Both the position numbers and the translations under genes were made by a program. Positions 9,252-17,842 of a stretch of 64,000 nt of DNA are shown piece by piece. This stretch comes from Streptomyces sp. NRRL F-6676 (lineage in GTDB: Bacteria; Actinomycetota; Actinomycetes; Streptomycetales; Streptomycetaceae). The stretch lies in contig NZ_JOHS01000032.1 in NCBI RefSeq assembly GCF_000725625.1, positions 1 through 64,000 of the forward strand, given 5' to 3'. Each line of letters starts with the position of its first letter. Positions within the stretch are counted from its first letter, which is position 1. The notes beneath the pieces were generated by a model that was given only the letters and a program-made list of their open reading frames with translations, was not told where the DNA came from and did no database searches.

Positions 9252-9820
9252 GCCGTCACCCCGCGCTCCTCGAGAGCCAGCTTCATCGACCGCAGGGCGT
9301 AGAACACCCGTGAGCGCACCGTGCCGCTGGGTATCCCGAGCGTTTCGGCCGCCTCATTGACCGTACGCCCTTTGAAGTACGTTTCAACCAGGACCTCCCT
9401 GTGAGCAGGGGTCAGGTCGTCCAGCGCGTCCGAGAGTGTCATCAGCCACAACGCCTTGTCGATCTCGTCCTCCGCGGGGATGACCTCCAGCGGCGACGGG
9501 TCCACCTCCTGCGGCCGGGCCTGCCGGCTGCGGTGGCCGTCGATGACGATGCGCCGGGCGACCGTCACCAGCCAGGGGCGTACCGAACCGGTCGCTCGAT
9601 TCAGCTGACCGGCGTTCTTCCAGGCACGGATGAGCGTTTCCTGCACGACGTCCTCGGCACGCTGCCGGTCGCCCGCGACCAGACGCAGCACATAGGCGAG
9701 CAACGGTCCCGCGTGTTCCCGGTACAACGCACGCATCAGCTCCTCGTCCGGTTCGGCCGAGGAGTTCGACGCGGACGGAGTCATGCGATGTCGGGCCCTT
9801 GGCCTTCGTTCATCAGCCAC
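9248..9820 (-). CDS. sigU: ECF RNA polymerase sigma factor SigU
   Basis: An ECF sigma factor of about 190 residues. Region 2 is visible as LLAYVLRLVAGDRQRAEDVV followed by QETLIRAWKN. Region 4 is the C-terminal helix-turn-helix HREVLVETYFKGRTVNEAAE with GIPSGTVRSRVFYALR. Overactive SigU in S. coelicolor is reported to block morphological differentiation (from memory). I use the GTG at 9820 because aagga lies seven bases upstream; the ATG at 9784 (MTPSASNSS) is the main alternative and would remove 12 residues. It is the first gene of the sigU-rsuA operon. Confidence 0.88.
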   Translation of the reverse strand: MADERRPRARHRMTPSASNSSAEPDEELMRALYREHAGPLLAYVLRLVAGDRQRAEDVVQETLIRAWKNAGQLNRATGSVRPWLVTVARRIVIDGHRSRQARPQEVDPSPLEVIPAEDEIDKALWLMTLSDALDDLTPAHREVLVETYFKGRTVNEAAETLGIPSGTVRSRVFYALRSMKLALEERGVTA

Positions 9821-10200
9821 GGCGGAATCCTTGCGCACGCCCACCTCCGATGTCCGGGGGTTCCCCCAGTCGGTCGCTCACATCCGGGTACGTGGGCGGG
9901 TGTCGTTGTGTTCAACGAGACAGCACGATTTTGTGACGACAGGTGTGGGAGGTCACGCCGGTGGGCATCCATTTCACCCGCTACGGGACATTCGGCCGCG
10001 ACCGCCGGGAGACGCAGGTCACAAGGGCGTCTTAATCACTTCGTGATACACGGAGATCCCGGCGTGAAAATTCGGCTTGACCCGTGTGGAGAAAATGTCG
10101 AAACGGCATGTCCGGGTCGTGCGGTCTCGTACGGGCTCGTGGCCGCTCGTGCGCGCTCGTGCGGATTCGGGTTCGTATTCCGGGTTTCCGCATTCCGGGT
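9821..10200. other. Intergenic region upstream of sigU
   Basis: This 380-bp gap between the CGNR protein gene and sigU contains no convincing gene. It should hold the sigU promoter. A short palindrome, atcacttcgtgat (10033-10045), is present. I could not identify a confident ECF-type -35/-10 pair. Confidence 0.5.
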
Positions 10201-10809
10201 TCAGGTGCGCGCCAGGGCCGCGCGGCGGCGGTGGCGGGCGACGCGTTCGCGGTTGCCGCACAGTTCGCTCGAACACCAGCGGCGGCGCCGGCCGCGGGAG
10301 GTGTCCAGGTAGACGAGGGGGCAGTGGTCGCCCTCGCACCGGCGCAGCCGCGCCCGGGCGGCGGGGTCGGTGAGCAGGTCCACGGCGTCCCAGGCGAGCG
10401 CGGCGAGCAGCGCGGCGCAGGTGGGCGGTGCCTGGAGGGTGCGGACGAGGGTGCCGTCGGCGGCGCGGAGCGCGCGGGGGGCGGGGGGTGCCGCCTGGCG
10501 GGCGCGGGCGTTGAGGTGCGCGAGGGCTTCGGTGACGGCGTCGGCGGGCGTGGTGCGGGGGCTGAGGGTCTCTTCGGTCAACCGGGCCGCGTGGTCGCGG
10601 AGTTCGCGGAACGGGGGGAGCCAGGTGGAATCGACGTGGGAGAGCTCGGTGCCGGGTGGGACGAGGGGGGTGGTGGTGATCCAGGTGCGGAGGGCGGTGG
10701 GGGTGAGGAGGTGTTCGGTGGGATGGGTGGTGGCGAGGAGGGCGAGGCAGGGGCGGCCGGCGTCGAAGCGGGGGGTACCGGCGGTGGCGCCGGTTGTGGA
10801 CGGGAGCAT
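10201..10809 (-). CDS. ABATE-CGNR zinc-finger protein, putative transcriptional regulator
   Basis: A 202-residue protein of the family with an N-terminal stress-induced ABATE domain (residues about 12-150) and a C-terminal CGNR zinc finger. The finger reads CEGDHCPLVYLDTSRGRRRR followed by WCSSELCGNRERVARHRRR, giving the four expected cysteines and the CGNR tetrad. Family members are thought to bind DNA, but targets are unknown. The ATG at 10809 gives MLPSTTGATAG. A short perfect palindrome (gtgcccgc, 2-base loop, gcgggcac) lies at 10848-10865, about 40 bp upstream, and could be an operator. It is a single gene with no clear operon partner. Confidence 0.85.
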   Translation of the reverse strand: MLPSTTGATAGTPRFDAGRPCLALLATTHPTEHLLTPTALRTWITTTPLVPPGTELSHVDSTWLPPFRELRDHAARLTEETLSPRTTPADAVTEALAHLNARARQAAPPAPRALRAADGTLVRTLQAPPTCAALLAALAWDAVDLLTDPAARARLRRCEGDHCPLVYLDTSRGRRRRWCSSELCGNRERVARHRRRAALART

Positions 10810-10918
10810 GCGGGGTCACCGCCTTGGGGGGAACCGGTCCCTCTACAGTGCCCGCCTGCGGGCACGGCGGGAACCCCCCGGGGCCGGGCCCGAGGGCTTT
10901 TCGCCCCCGCCGTGACGG

Positions 10919-12130
10919 TCAGCCCGGCTCGCAGTCACCCGCCGCGTCCACCGCCAGCCGGTACCCCCGCTTCACCACCGTCTGGATCAGCCCCGGTACG
11001 GCCAACGCCGCCCGCAGGCGGGTCATCGCCGTCTCGACGGCGTGCTCGTCCCGCCCCGTGCCGGGAAGCGCACGGAGGAGCACGGCCCGGGGGACGACCC
11101 ATCCCGGCCGCTGCGCCAGCGCCCGCAGCAGCGACATCCCCGCCGGCGGCACCGCCCGCAGCTCCCCGTCCACCACCACCGCATGGCCCCGGATCTCCAC
11201 CCGGTGCCCGGCGACCGGCAGGGTCCGGGCGCGCCCCGGCAGTTCACGGCAGAGGAGCTGTACGAGCGGGCCGAGCCGGAACCGCTCGGGCTGCACCGTC
11301 GGCACCCCGCGCGCCTGCAACGGCACAGCCGTCACCGGCCCGACGCACGCCGCCAGCACGTCGTGCCCCAGCGCGGCGAGCACGTCGTCGAGCATTCCCC
11401 GCTGTTCCGCGCGGGAGAAGAGGGAGGCGGCGGCGGGCGCGCTGGTGAACGTCAGGGCGTCGAGCCCGCGGGCGACCGTCGCGTCGAGGAGCCGGTCGAG
11501 CGGCCCGAGGTCCTCCGGCGGCATCCACCGGTACACCGGCACCCCGACCACCTCGGCCCCGCTCTCCCGCAGCGCCTCGACGAAGCCGGGCAGCGGCTCG
11601 CCGTGCAGCTGGACGGCGATGCGGCGGCCGTCGACGCCCTGGTCGAGGAGCCGGTCGAGCACCTCGGCCATCGACTCCGACGACGGCGACCACCGTTCGG
11701 TGAGCCCGGCGGCCCGTACCGCGCCCTTGACCTTGGGGCCGCGGGCGAGGAGTTCGACGTCGCCGTCGCGGAGCCGGGCGAGGAGTTCCTCGCCGAGCCC
11801 CCAGCCGTCGGCGGCCTCGATCCAGCCGCGGAAGCCGATGGCCGTGGTGGCGACCACCACGTCGGGCGTCTGGCGCAGCAACTCCTTGGTGGCGGCGAGG
11901 AGTTCGCCGTCGTCGGAGAGCGGCACGATGCGCAGGGCGGGGGCGTGCTGGACGGCGGCGCCGCGTCGTTCGAGCAGCACGCCCAGTTCCTCGGCCCGGC
12001 GCGCGGCGGTCACCCCGACGGTGAACCCGGCGAGCGGCCCGTACGTGTGGCCGGCCCCCGGGCCCTCCCCCGGCGGCCCCTGCCCCTGTTCCTGCCCCTG
12101 TTCCGGTGACTGCTGTCCGTCGTCGTCCAT
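10919..12130 (-). CDS. nnaR: NnaR: HemD-like domain fused to a winged-helix DNA-binding domain
   Basis: The 403-residue protein has a uroporphyrinogen-III synthase (HemD)-like domain at about residues 30-270 (FTVGVTAARRAEELGVLLER, VVVATTAIGFRGWIEAA, LDALTFTSAPAAASLF). An OmpR-type winged helix follows at about 300-395 (GMSLLRALAQRPGWVVPRAV and HAVETAMTRLRAALAVPG). The same fusion in S. coelicolor, NnaR (SCO2958), is described as an activator of nitrite/nitrate assimilation genes acting with GlnR (from memory). The fused HemD-like domain probably senses a ligand instead of making uroporphyrinogen. The N-terminal 30 residues are a Gln/Gly/Pro-rich linker. narK lies next in the ancestral order but is now separated by an IS605-type element. 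Confidence 0.87.
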   Translation of the reverse strand: MDDDGQQSPEQGQEQGQGPPGEGPGAGHTYGPLAGFTVGVTAARRAEELGVLLERRGAAVQHAPALRIVPLSDDGELLAATKELLRQTPDVVVATTAIGFRGWIEAADGWGLGEELLARLRDGDVELLARGPKVKGAVRAAGLTERWSPSSESMAEVLDRLLDQGVDGRRIAVQLHGEPLPGFVEALRESGAEVVGVPVYRWMPPEDLGPLDRLLDATVARGLDALTFTSAPAAASLFSRAEQRGMLDDVLAALGHDVLAACVGPVTAVPLQARGVPTVQPERFRLGPLVQLLCRELPGRARTLPVAGHRVEIRGHAVVVDGELRAVPPAGMSLLRALAQRPGWVVPRAVLLRALPGTGRDEHAVETAMTRLRAALAVPGLIQTVVKRGYRLAVDAAGDCEPG

Positions 12131-12309
12131 GGCCCTCGTCCCGTGCTCGTCCCCACGCTCGGCCCCGCGCTCGGCCCCGCGCTCGGCCCCGCGCTCCGCC
12201 GGTGCGACCCGTCCGTCCCTGCCTGCCCGTCTTACGAGCGTGCCAACGCCGCGTGACGGTCCCGGTTCGGCCCCATGTCGCTTGTGTTACCAGGTTCCTT
12301 GCAGAGAAC

Positions 12310-14057
12310 CCCGTATCCACACCGGGGATGAATGCGTCTCAAGACTGCTCTGACGTGCATTTTAGAGTGGACGTTTCTACAACTCGATGTACTGGCGGAC
12401 AATGGCCAACGGCGCCCCACCGTGCGACACGGAGAAGTAGGAGGGCGACCACAGGTGCCTGTGCATGAGGGCGCGGTTGATCCTTCCGGTGAACTCTCCC
12501 CCAGCCTTCGGCCGGGATGTGCCCCCAGCCGGATCCGGCGGGCGGAGGCGCCCTTGAGGCTGTTGACCAGCTTGGAGACGGCGACCTTCGGCGGGTAGTG
12601 CACCAGGAGGTGTACGTGATCGCGTTCGCCGTCGAACCTCTTCAGCTCTGCCTCGACGTCCTCGCACACCTTGCGCATGATTTCTTCGCAGCGTGTCAGC
12701 ATCTCGTCGTTGAAGACTCCGCGCCGGCACCTGCCCGCCATTCCTGTGATCATCCCACTCCGCTGAGTTACAGGTCGCGCGGTAGGGTCCTGGTCATGCA
12801 GCTCCGCTACAACTACCGGGCCTACCCGGACGCCTACCAGCGCCGCGCGCTGGCAAAGGCGTTCGGATGTGCCCGCGTGGTGTGGAACGACTGCCTGCGC
12901 GACCGCAAGGAAGCGCACGCGGCGGGGCTGCCGTATGTGAAGTCGGCCGAGTTGTCCCGGCTTCGCATCACCCAGGCCAAGCGCACGGAGGAACGCGCCT
13001 GGCTCGCCGACGTGTCGGCCGTCGTCCTGCAACAGTCCCTCCGGGACCTCGACACCGCCTACAAGAACTTCTTCGACTCGGTCAAGGGCAAGCGGCAGGG
13101 CCGCAACGTCGGGCCGCCCCGCCACAAGTCGAAGAAGGACACCCGGCAGTCGATCCGTCTCAACACCAACGCCTTCTCCCTCCAGGGCGACGGCACCGTG
13201 TACGTGGCCAAGGCCGGCAACCTCAAGGTCACGTGGTCGCGCCGGCTTCCGGCAGCCCCGACTTCTCTCACCGTCACCAAGGACAGCTGCGGCCGGTACT
13301 TCCTCAGCTTCGTCGTCGACACCGAATTGGGCTTCCTCCCCGAGGCGGAGACGGAAACCGGTATCGACCTCGGCCTGTCCGCCTTCGCGGTCCTGTCCGA
13401 CGGGCGGAAGATCGACAGCCCGCGTTTCCTGCGCCGGGCGGAGAAGAAACTCAAGCGCCTCCATCGGGAGCTGTCCCGCAAGCAGAAGGGGTCGAAGAAC
13501 CGGGCCAAGGCCCGTATCAAGGTCGCACGCCAGCACGCACGTGTGGCGGACCGGCGCCGGGACTTCCACCACAAGGCTTCCACACAGATCATCCGCGACA
13601 ACCAAGCGGTGTACGTGGAAGACCTCGCGGTGTCCGCTCTCGGGCGCACCCGGCTCGCCAAGTCCGTGCACGACGCGGGATGGTCCGCGTTCGTACGGAT
13701 GCTGGAATACAAGGCGGCTCTGCACGGCCGCACTTTCGCCAAGGTGGGCCGGGCCTTCCCCTCCTCACAGGTCTGCTCGGCCTGCGGATTCCGGGACGGC
13801 CCGAAGCCTCTCCACGTCCGTGAGTGGGCGTGCGGGCAGTGCGGCACGGTGCACGACCGCGACCACAACGCAGCCCGCAACATCCTCTTGGAAGGACGCC
13901 GAATCGTCGCCGCCGGACGGGCGGAGATGCCAAACGCCTGTGGAGCGCCGGTAAGACGGGCACACGTGCCCGCACAGCGCGGTGAAGCAGGAAGCTCCCG
14001 GAAGGCTCGGACGACCCAGGCCGGAATCCCTGGGCTTCAGGGCAGGGAGCACGTCAA
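12310..14057. mobile_element. IS605-type element with degraded tnpA and intact tnpB
   Basis: An IS200/IS605-family element lies between nnaR and narK, with tnpA (minus) and tnpB (plus) divergently arranged. The right end is inferred from a short hairpin (tccctg 14027-14032 with caggga 14043-14048) followed by cacgtcaa, which resembles right ends of this family; I place it at about 14057. The left end is not resolved and the coordinate is approximate. These elements do not duplicate their target, so no direct repeats are expected. tnpA is broken, so autonomous transposition should be lost. Confidence 0.8.
12377..12753 (-). pseudogene. tnpA: IS200-type transposase TnpA, truncated and frameshifted
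   Basis: A Y1 (HUH) transposase remnant. The first part reads GVFNDEMLTRCEEIMRKVCE and DHVHLLVHYPPKVAVSKLV, retaining the HUH histidines (HVH). The sequence then leaves the family pattern after SARRIRLGAHPGRRLG, and the conserved C-terminal end LWSPSYFSVSHGGAPLAIVR with QYIEL appears in a different frame, showing a frameshift around 12490-12540. The normal N-terminal beta strand (HLVFVTKYR-like) is also missing or unrecognisable before GRCRRGVF. The protein should be inactive. Confidence 0.85.
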
Positions 14058-14085
14058 GTCACGTCTCACACCTCAACGTAGCTGA
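12796..14085 (+). CDS. tnpB: TnpB RNA-guided nuclease of an IS605-type element
   Basis: A 429-residue TnpB, the family ancestral to Cas12, expected to be an RNA-guided DNA nuclease using an omega RNA from its own 3' end. The N-terminal helix-turn-helix-like domain (residues about 1-50) and wedge region are present. The RuvC triad is intact: Asp191 in GIDLGLSAFAVLSDG, Glu275 in VYVEDLAV, and an Asp in DRDHNAARNIL (354/356). The zinc ribbon CSACG...CGQCG lies between the last two. The ATG at 12796 gives MQLRYNYRAYPD, a canonical beginning. The frame runs past the inferred right end and overlaps the narK 3' end by 20 bp, so the last dozen residues come from flanking DNA. All catalytic parts look functional despite the dead tnpA. 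Confidence 0.92.
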   Translation: MQLRYNYRAYPDAYQRRALAKAFGCARVVWNDCLRDRKEAHAAGLPYVKSAELSRLRITQAKRTEERAWLADVSAVVLQQSLRDLDTAYKNFFDSVKGKRQGRNVGPPRHKSKKDTRQSIRLNTNAFSLQGDGTVYVAKAGNLKVTWSRRLPAAPTSLTVTKDSCGRYFLSFVVDTELGFLPEAETETGIDLGLSAFAVLSDGRKIDSPRFLRRAEKKLKRLHRELSRKQKGSKNRAKARIKVARQHARVADRRRDFHHKASTQIIRDNQAVYVEDLAVSALGRTRLAKSVHDAGWSAFVRMLEYKAALHGRTFAKVGRAFPSSQVCSACGFRDGPKPLHVREWACGQCGTVHDRDHNAARNILLEGRRIVAAGRAEMPNACGAPVRRAHVPAQRGEAGSSRKARTTQAGIPGLQGREHVKSRLTPQRS

Positions 14086-15430
14086 GCTGCGCCTTCGTCT
14101 CCGCGGCGGCGCTCGTACGGGGCCGGCCGGCCGGGCGGCGAAGGTATACGGCCCAGGTGAGGGCGAAGCAGGCGGCGTAGAAGGCGAGGAAGGCGGCGAA
14201 GGCGCCGGTGCCGGAGCCGTAGGAGAGGAAGGACTGGCGGAAGGCGAGGTTGATGCCGACGCCGCCGAGCGCGCCCACCGCGCCGATGAGGCCCATCGCC
14301 GCGCCGGAGAGCCGGCGCCCGTACGCCGCGGCCGCTTCGCCCGTGAGCCCCTCGGCCAGGGCTTTGGCCTGGAAGATGCCGGGGATCATCTTGAACGTCG
14401 AGCCGTTGCCGAGCCCGCTGAGCACGAACAGCACGACGAACACCGTCACGAACAGGGGCAGCGACCCGGCGAGACCGGCCGCGAGGAGGCCCGCGGTGGC
14501 GGCGGCCATGCCGACGTAGTTCCACAGGGTGATGCGGGCGCCGCCGTAGCGGTCGGCGAGCCGGCCGCCGAGGGGGCGGATGAGGGAGCCGAGGAGCGGG
14601 CCGATGAAGGTGAGGTAGGCGGCCTGGAGCGGGGTGCGCCCGAACTGGTTCTGCAACACCATCCCGAAGGCGAAGCTGTAGCCGATGAACGAGCCGAAGG
14701 TGCCGACGTAGAGGAAGGACATGATCCAGGTGTGGACGTCCCGCACGGCGTCCTTGGCGGCGCCGGTGTCGTTCTTCACGGAGGCGAGGTTGTCCATGCG
14801 CAGCGCGGCGAGCACGGCGGCGAGCAGGATCAGCGGGATGTAGATCCCGAGCAGCAGCCGGGGACCGCCGCCCGCCCCGATGAGGGCGAGCGCGACGAGC
14901 TGGATCACGGGCACGCCGATGTTGCCGCCGCCCGCGTTGAGCCCGAGCGCCCACCCCTTCTTCCGCAGCGGGAAGAACGCGTTGATGTTGGTCATGGAGG
15001 AGGCGAAGTTGCCGCCGCCGATGCCGGCGAGGAGGGCGACGAGGAGGAAGGTGGAGAAGGAGGTGCCGGGCTCCATGACGACGAACGCGGCGGTGGTCGG
15101 CACGAGCAGCAGACTCGCGGAGATCACGGTCCAGTTCCGCCCCCCGAACACCGCGACGGCGAAGGTGTAGGGGACGCGGACGACCGCGCCGACCAGCGTG
15201 ACGACCGAGGTCAGCAGGAACTTGTCGGCGGGGGTGAGGCCGTACTCGGGCCCCATGAACAGCACGAGCACGGACCACAGGGTCCACACGGAGAACCCGA
15301 TGTGCTCGGACACCACGGAGAAGAACAGATTGCGGTTGGCGATCCGCTCTCCACCCCGCTCCCAGAACCCTTCGTCCTCGGGCTCCCAACGCTCGATCCA
15401 ACGGCCGGCGGGGCCACTCGCTCTGCTCAT
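14066..15430 (-). CDS. narK: Nitrate/nitrite transporter, NarK type (MFS)
   Basis: A 454-residue major facilitator superfamily protein of the nitrate/nitrite porter group, with about 12 membrane spans. Supporting motifs are the glycine-rich nitrate signatures: LLVALLAGIGGGNFASSMTN in TM5 and LVLSGLGNGSTFK-like text (FVLSGLGNGSTFKMIPGIFQ) in TM11, plus GGRLADRYGGARITLWNYVG in the central loop. The ATG at 15430 gives MSRASGPAGRWIERW. By synteny it is the S. coelicolor SCO2959 orthologue, expected to import nitrate under GlnR/NnaR control. Its last 20 bp are shared with the convergent tnpB frame, so the element landed at its 3' edge without breaking it. Confidence 0.9.
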   Translation of the reverse strand: MSRASGPAGRWIERWEPEDEGFWERGGERIANRNLFFSVVSEHIGFSVWTLWSVLVLFMGPEYGLTPADKFLLTSVVTLVGAVVRVPYTFAVAVFGGRNWTVISASLLLVPTTAAFVVMEPGTSFSTFLLVALLAGIGGGNFASSMTNINAFFPLRKKGWALGLNAGGGNIGVPVIQLVALALIGAGGGPRLLLGIYIPLILLAAVLAALRMDNLASVKNDTGAAKDAVRDVHTWIMSFLYVGTFGSFIGYSFAFGMVLQNQFGRTPLQAAYLTFIGPLLGSLIRPLGGRLADRYGGARITLWNYVGMAAATAGLLAAGLAGSLPLFVTVFVVLFVLSGLGNGSTFKMIPGIFQAKALAEGLTGEAAAAYGRRLSGAAMGLIGAVGALGGVGINLAFRQSFLSYGSGTGAFAAFLAFYAACFALTWAVYLRRPAGRPRTSAAAETKAQLSYVEV

Positions 15431-15726
15431 CGTGCCTCCACGGTGCGGTGCGGGCTCCCGACGCTAGGAACCCCGCATTTCACCGCTGTGGCAGCACGTG
15501 ACCACGACGGAACGATGCGCTCACTCGGAGCGGGAACGGCATGAGAGGCCGCCCCGGCACATCACCGGCCCCCGTACAGAACCCGCAGCCCCACGACCAC
15601 GGCCCGCCCGCCCGGCCTTGCACCGTGCCAGTGGCGAGCTGAACCCCGCGGGCAGGCAGGGCCGCCCGGCCACACAACTCTGAAGCACTTATTGCGAAGT
15701 TTCCGCTTCACTCCTACCGTGGGCGC

Positions 15727-16320
15727 ATGCCACCCAAGCAGCAGCCCGAGCAGATCACCGACCTGGCGCGGTTGCGGGCGTTCATGAATCCGTTGCGGAT
15801 GCAGCTCTACCGGCTGCTGTACGCCGCGGGCAGTGCGACCGCCTCGCAGCTCGCCGAGCATGTCGACGGGACGCCGTCGCTGGTCAGTTACCACCTGCGC
15901 AAGCTGGCCGAGCACGGCTTCGTGGCCCAGGCCGACGGTGAGAACGACGACGGACGCGAGCGGTGGTGGCGGGTGGCGTCGGAGGAGGGCTGGGGGTTTC
16001 GTGACTCCGACTTCGCCGGGACTCCGGAGGGCGCCGCCGCCGTCGGCGCGGTGACCCGGGGAATCTTCGACACCCAGGTCGCCCAGTACCGCACGTATCT
16101 CGACCAGAAGTCCGCCTGGGGAAAGGAGTGGACCGACGCGGCCTTCGCCTCGGAGTGGCTGCTCGACCTCACTCCGGACGAACTCGCCGAGATGAACGGC
16201 GAACTCGAGGCGCTGGCCCGGCGCTGGCGGGAGCGCGGCAGGGCCGCCAAGGCGGACGGTGGCACCGAGGACCGCGAGCACGTGTCCGTGCACCTTTACG
16301 GCTTCCCCTTCCGGCCCTGA
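15727..16320 (+). CDS. ArsR-like winged-helix transcriptional regulator
   Basis: A 197-residue regulator with an N-terminal winged helix (residues about 8-80: LARLRAFMNPLRMQLYRLLY, ASQLAEHVDGTPSLVSYHLR, KLAEHGFV) and an all-helical C-terminal part. This is the pattern of the HTH_20/ArsR-like regulators often placed beside MFS exporter genes in Streptomyces. No metal-binding cysteines are visible, so it is unlikely to sense metals. The MFS gene follows 41 bp downstream on the same strand, so both are probably one operon controlled by this regulator. The 296-bp gap upstream contains no other gene. Confidence 0.88.
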   Translation: MPPKQQPEQITDLARLRAFMNPLRMQLYRLLYAAGSATASQLAEHVDGTPSLVSYHLRKLAEHGFVAQADGENDDGRERWWRVASEEGWGFRDSDFAGTPEGAAAVGAVTRGIFDTQVAQYRTYLDQKSAWGKEWTDAAFASEWLLDLTPDELAEMNGELEALARRWRERGRAAKADGGTEDREHVSVHLYGFPFRP

Positions 16321-16361
16321 CCGGCGTCCACGGTCCCCCTCGACTCACTGGAGAGCCCGTC

Positions 16362-17651
16362 ATGGCCGTTCCGGAGACAGTCCCGCCCACGCACATCACG
16401 GCACCGGCGGCCCACCGGGACGGCAACGTGCTGCGCTGGCTCGCCGCCTACACCGCTTCCCTCGTCGGCGACAGCGTGTACTTCGTCGCCCTGGGCTGGT
16501 CCGCCCAGAAGGCCGCCGGGCCGGCCGAGGTCGGCCTCGTCATGGCGTCGGGCGCGCTCCCCCGCGCGCTGCTCATGCTCGGCGGGGGCGTGGTGGCCGA
16601 CCGGTTGGATCCCCGCCGGGTCATCCTCGGCAGTGACGCGCTGCGCTGCCTCCTCATGCTGGTGGTCGCCGCGGTCGTCGCGCTGACGGCACCGGCCCTG
16701 TGGCTGCTCGTCGCGGTGGCGCTCGTCTTCGGCGCCGTGGACGCGCTGTTCGTTCCCGCCGTCGGAGCCCTCCCCCCGCTCCTCACGACCCCCGATCAAC
16801 TGGCCCGGGTCACCGGCATGCGCTCCCTGTCGATGCGCCTCGGCCAGATCGCGGGCCCGCCGGTCGGCGGCCTGGCCATGGGGCTCGGCGGTCCCGCCGC
16901 CGCCTTCGCCGTCGCCGGGGCGTTCATCGCCCTGTCCCTGCCGCTCCTGCTGACGACACGAACACGGTCCCTCGGATCGCGCGACGCCGAGAAGCCGACC
17001 CCCGGCACCGCGCGGCAGGACCTGCTCGACGGCCTGCGCTACATCCGTCGCCACCGGCTCATCGGCCCGCTCGTCGTGGCCGGCGCGATCTGCGAACTCG
17101 GGCTCACCAGCACGCTCAACGTCGGCATGGTGCTCCTCAACGCCGAACGTGGCTGGGGCCCTTCCGGCTACGGCTGGATCGTCGGCAGCTTCAGCGCGGG
17201 GGCCACGGCCGGCGCCTCGCTGCTCGCCGTCGCCGGCCGGCTTCCCCGGGCCGGTCTGGTGCTCGCCGGGACGCTGCTCGTGGGCTGCACGGGCGCGGCG
17301 GCCCTCGCCCTGGTGCCCACCCTGTGGCTCGCCGCCGTGCTGGCCGCCGTCGTCGGACTGAGCGCGGGTGTCTTCGGCAGTCTGGACAACGCCCTCATCC
17401 AGACCGCCGCGGACCCGGCCTACCTCGGCCGGGTCACCTCCGTCGTCATGCTCACCATGGTCGGTCTCGCACCCCTCAGCTATCCCCTGGTCGGCGCCGC
17501 CGTCGGGGCCTGGGGGACCGCCCCGGTGTTCGTCGGTTGCGGCGTCTTCGCCGGTCTGGGCGCGGTCCTCCCGCTGGCGTCTCGCGCGGTGCGGCACGCC
17601 GAACTGCCCCGGAAACGGCCGGCCGCGACTGTTCCCGGCGCGGCCGCGTGA
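16362..17651 (+). CDS. MFS transporter (DHA3/EntS-like exporter)
   Basis: A 429-residue major facilitator protein with about 12 predicted spans. It contains the A-type motif between TM2 and TM3 (GGGVVADRLDPRRVI) and a central loop with QDLLDGLRYIRRHRLIGPLV, typical of the DHA3/EntS-like drug and siderophore exporter branch. The start is ATG at 16362 with ggagag seven bases upstream. It lies directly after the ArsR-like regulator and is probably its main target. Substrate cannot be inferred. Confidence 0.9.
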   Translation: MAVPETVPPTHITAPAAHRDGNVLRWLAAYTASLVGDSVYFVALGWSAQKAAGPAEVGLVMASGALPRALLMLGGGVVADRLDPRRVILGSDALRCLLMLVVAAVVALTAPALWLLVAVALVFGAVDALFVPAVGALPPLLTTPDQLARVTGMRSLSMRLGQIAGPPVGGLAMGLGGPAAAFAVAGAFIALSLPLLLTTRTRSLGSRDAEKPTPGTARQDLLDGLRYIRRHRLIGPLVVAGAICELGLTSTLNVGMVLLNAERGWGPSGYGWIVGSFSAGATAGASLLAVAGRLPRAGLVLAGTLLVGCTGAAALALVPTLWLAAVLAAVVGLSAGVFGSLDNALIQTAADPAYLGRVTSVVMLTMVGLAPLSYPLVGAAVGAWGTAPVFVGCGVFAGLGAVLPLASRAVRHAELPRKRPAATVPGAAA

Positions 17652-17842
17652 CGTCATTCACCGCCTGGCGAGAGAAGACCTGAGAGGACCAACGGTGCAC
17701 GGCACGCCCCGGCACGACGCCGGACTCGGCGCGGTGGGCAGCGTGGCGCGATCGGAGACCGTCTTGGCGCCTTATGTCACTACCCGGTGCATCGTGACTC
17801 CTTACGGTTGTCGCAGAGCGCTGACCGTGAGGAGCGAGCACC

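Noticed and set aside
12232..13725. A 497-codon minus-strand frame as a complete transposase
   Set aside because: Only a short middle part is TnpA-like; the rest is antisense of tnpB or frameshifted sequence. It is recorded as a pseudogene.
15440..15600. GlnR box upstream of narK
   Set aside because: A gtcac-like half site is visible on the minus strand, but spacing and the second half do not match the consensus well enough to call.
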